Assembly (NCBI RefSeq): GCF_018224615.1
Contig: NZ_JAGTUK010000001.1
Span: forward strand, 806,001-870,000
Direction of reading: 5' to 3'
DNA from: Microbacterium paraoxydans
Lineage (GTDB): Bacteria > Actinomycetota > Actinomycetes > Actinomycetales > Microbacteriaceae
DNA length: 64,000 bases
Of the stretch, positions 63,610 through 64,000 are shown piece by piece (the stretch's first letter is position 1; the number at the start of each line of letters is the position of its first letter). The notes under the pieces were generated by a model that was given only the letters and a program-made list of their open reading frames with translations, made no database searches and was not told the DNA's origin. The translations under genes and the position numbers were made by a program.

Positions 63610-64000
63610 GCGGTCCTCCGGTAGGGGAGAGAGTGGATGCCGCGGGCGGCGCCGCGACGCCGCAGGGCGTCGACGAACACGAGCACGCGCGCCACGGCGT
63701 TGTACAGGTCTTCGGGGATCTCGTGGCCCAGCTCGCACGCGGCGTGCAGCGAGCGCGCGAGGGCGATGTCGCGCACGAGCGGCACCCCCGCCTCCAGGGC
63801 CTTCTCACGGATGCGCTCGGCGATCACCCCGCTGCCCTTCGCGACCACGCGCGGTGCGGACGTCCCGGCCTCGTAGCTCAGGGCGATCGCGATGTGCGTG
63901 GGGTTGACCACCACGACGTCGGAGTTCCCGACCGCCGCGATCATGCGGTTGCGGCTCATCGCGAGCTGCCGCGAGCGGCGCTGCTGGCGGATCAGCGGGT
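63606..64000 (-). CDS. flhB: Flagellar biosynthesis protein FlhB, C-terminal part
   Basis: The C-terminal 130 residues of FlhB; the rest lies beyond the right edge. FlhB is the substrate-specificity switch of the flagellar export apparatus, and self-cleaves between Asn and Pro. The motif is present (VVVVNPTHIAIAL), preceded by the basic region PLIRQQRRSRQLAMSRNRMIAAV. Downstream GVPLVRDIALARSLHAACELGHEIPEDLYNAVARVL is the conserved cytoplasmic end. Its stop overlaps the flhA start (ATGA). The direction shows that flagellar genes continue to the right. Confidence 0.95.
   Translation of the reverse strand, partial: PLIRQQRRSRQLAMSRNRMIAAVGNSDVVVVNPTHIAIALSYEAGTSAPRVVAKGSGVIAERIREKALEAGVPLVRDIALARSLHAACELGHEIPEDLYNAVARVLVFVDALRRRGAARGIHSLPYRRTA

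Overview
This is a high-GC chromosomal window from an actinobacterium, most likely Microbacteriaceae and probably Microbacterium. Support comes from uniformly GC-rich third codon positions, frequent GTG starts, many putative leaderless promoters (TAnnnT boxes 6-7 nt before the start codon), Asp23/Gls24 envelope-stress genes, actinobacterial-style S9 and CoaA proteins, and flagellar flhB-flhA-csrA genes. I see no tRNA, rRNA, insertion sequence, prophage or CRISPR array. No stretch over 300 bases is gene-free; the largest gap (45966-46262) holds a promoter/leader module.

Layout. 1-9.2 kb: end of a membrane protein gene, two small unknowns, a tetR-MFS efflux pair with an evident operator, an Asp23/Gls24 operon with AmaP-like, DUF6286 and CsbD proteins, a sigma factor followed by two Asp23-type genes, and a divergent HxlR/NmrA-type pair. 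9.2-15 kb: amino-acid permease, truA, an EEP-fold hydrolase, rplM-rpsI and glmM. 15-17.7 kb: a GT-C transferase, a GT2 transferase and GtrA. 17.8-39.3 kb: a large surface-polysaccharide locus. It has two Wzz/BY-kinase fusion proteins, a membrane protein of unknown role, a PglF/PglE/PglC/PglD-like set (diamino-trideoxyhexose made and loaded on a lipid carrier), CapE/CapF/WecB (UDP-L-FucNAc), Gmd plus an RfbE-like aminotransferase (GDP-perosamine), a nucleotide-sugar dehydrogenase, three glycosyltransferases, a flippase and a polymerase. Together they read as a Wzx/Wzy pathway for an amino-sugar-rich repeat unit of about four sugars.

39.4-51.6 kb continues with a less familiar block: a degenerate HPr-kinase-like protein with PqqD-like domains, an NTP_transf_5-type nucleotidyltransferase, a DUF4012 protein, signal peptidase I, a membrane acyltransferase-like protein, a Tat-signal protein, an AraC regulator, a 58-residue peptide ORF, an intact HPr-kinase-like/PqqD fusion, a third BY-kinase, a low-molecular-weight tyrosine phosphatase and a VanZ protein. 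The Tat protein and the 58-residue ORF are preceded by nearly identical promoter/5'-leader modules flanking the AraC gene. This block is the best candidate here for an undescribed system.

51.6-64 kb: Ppx/GppA phosphatase, coaA, glmS, acpS-alr-tsaE with a response regulator appended, a histidine kinase with a degenerate-GGDEF partner, and convergent flhB-flhA-csrA. GlmS and GlmM feed UDP-GlcNAc, the common precursor of peptidoglycan and of several polysaccharide sugars encoded in the window.
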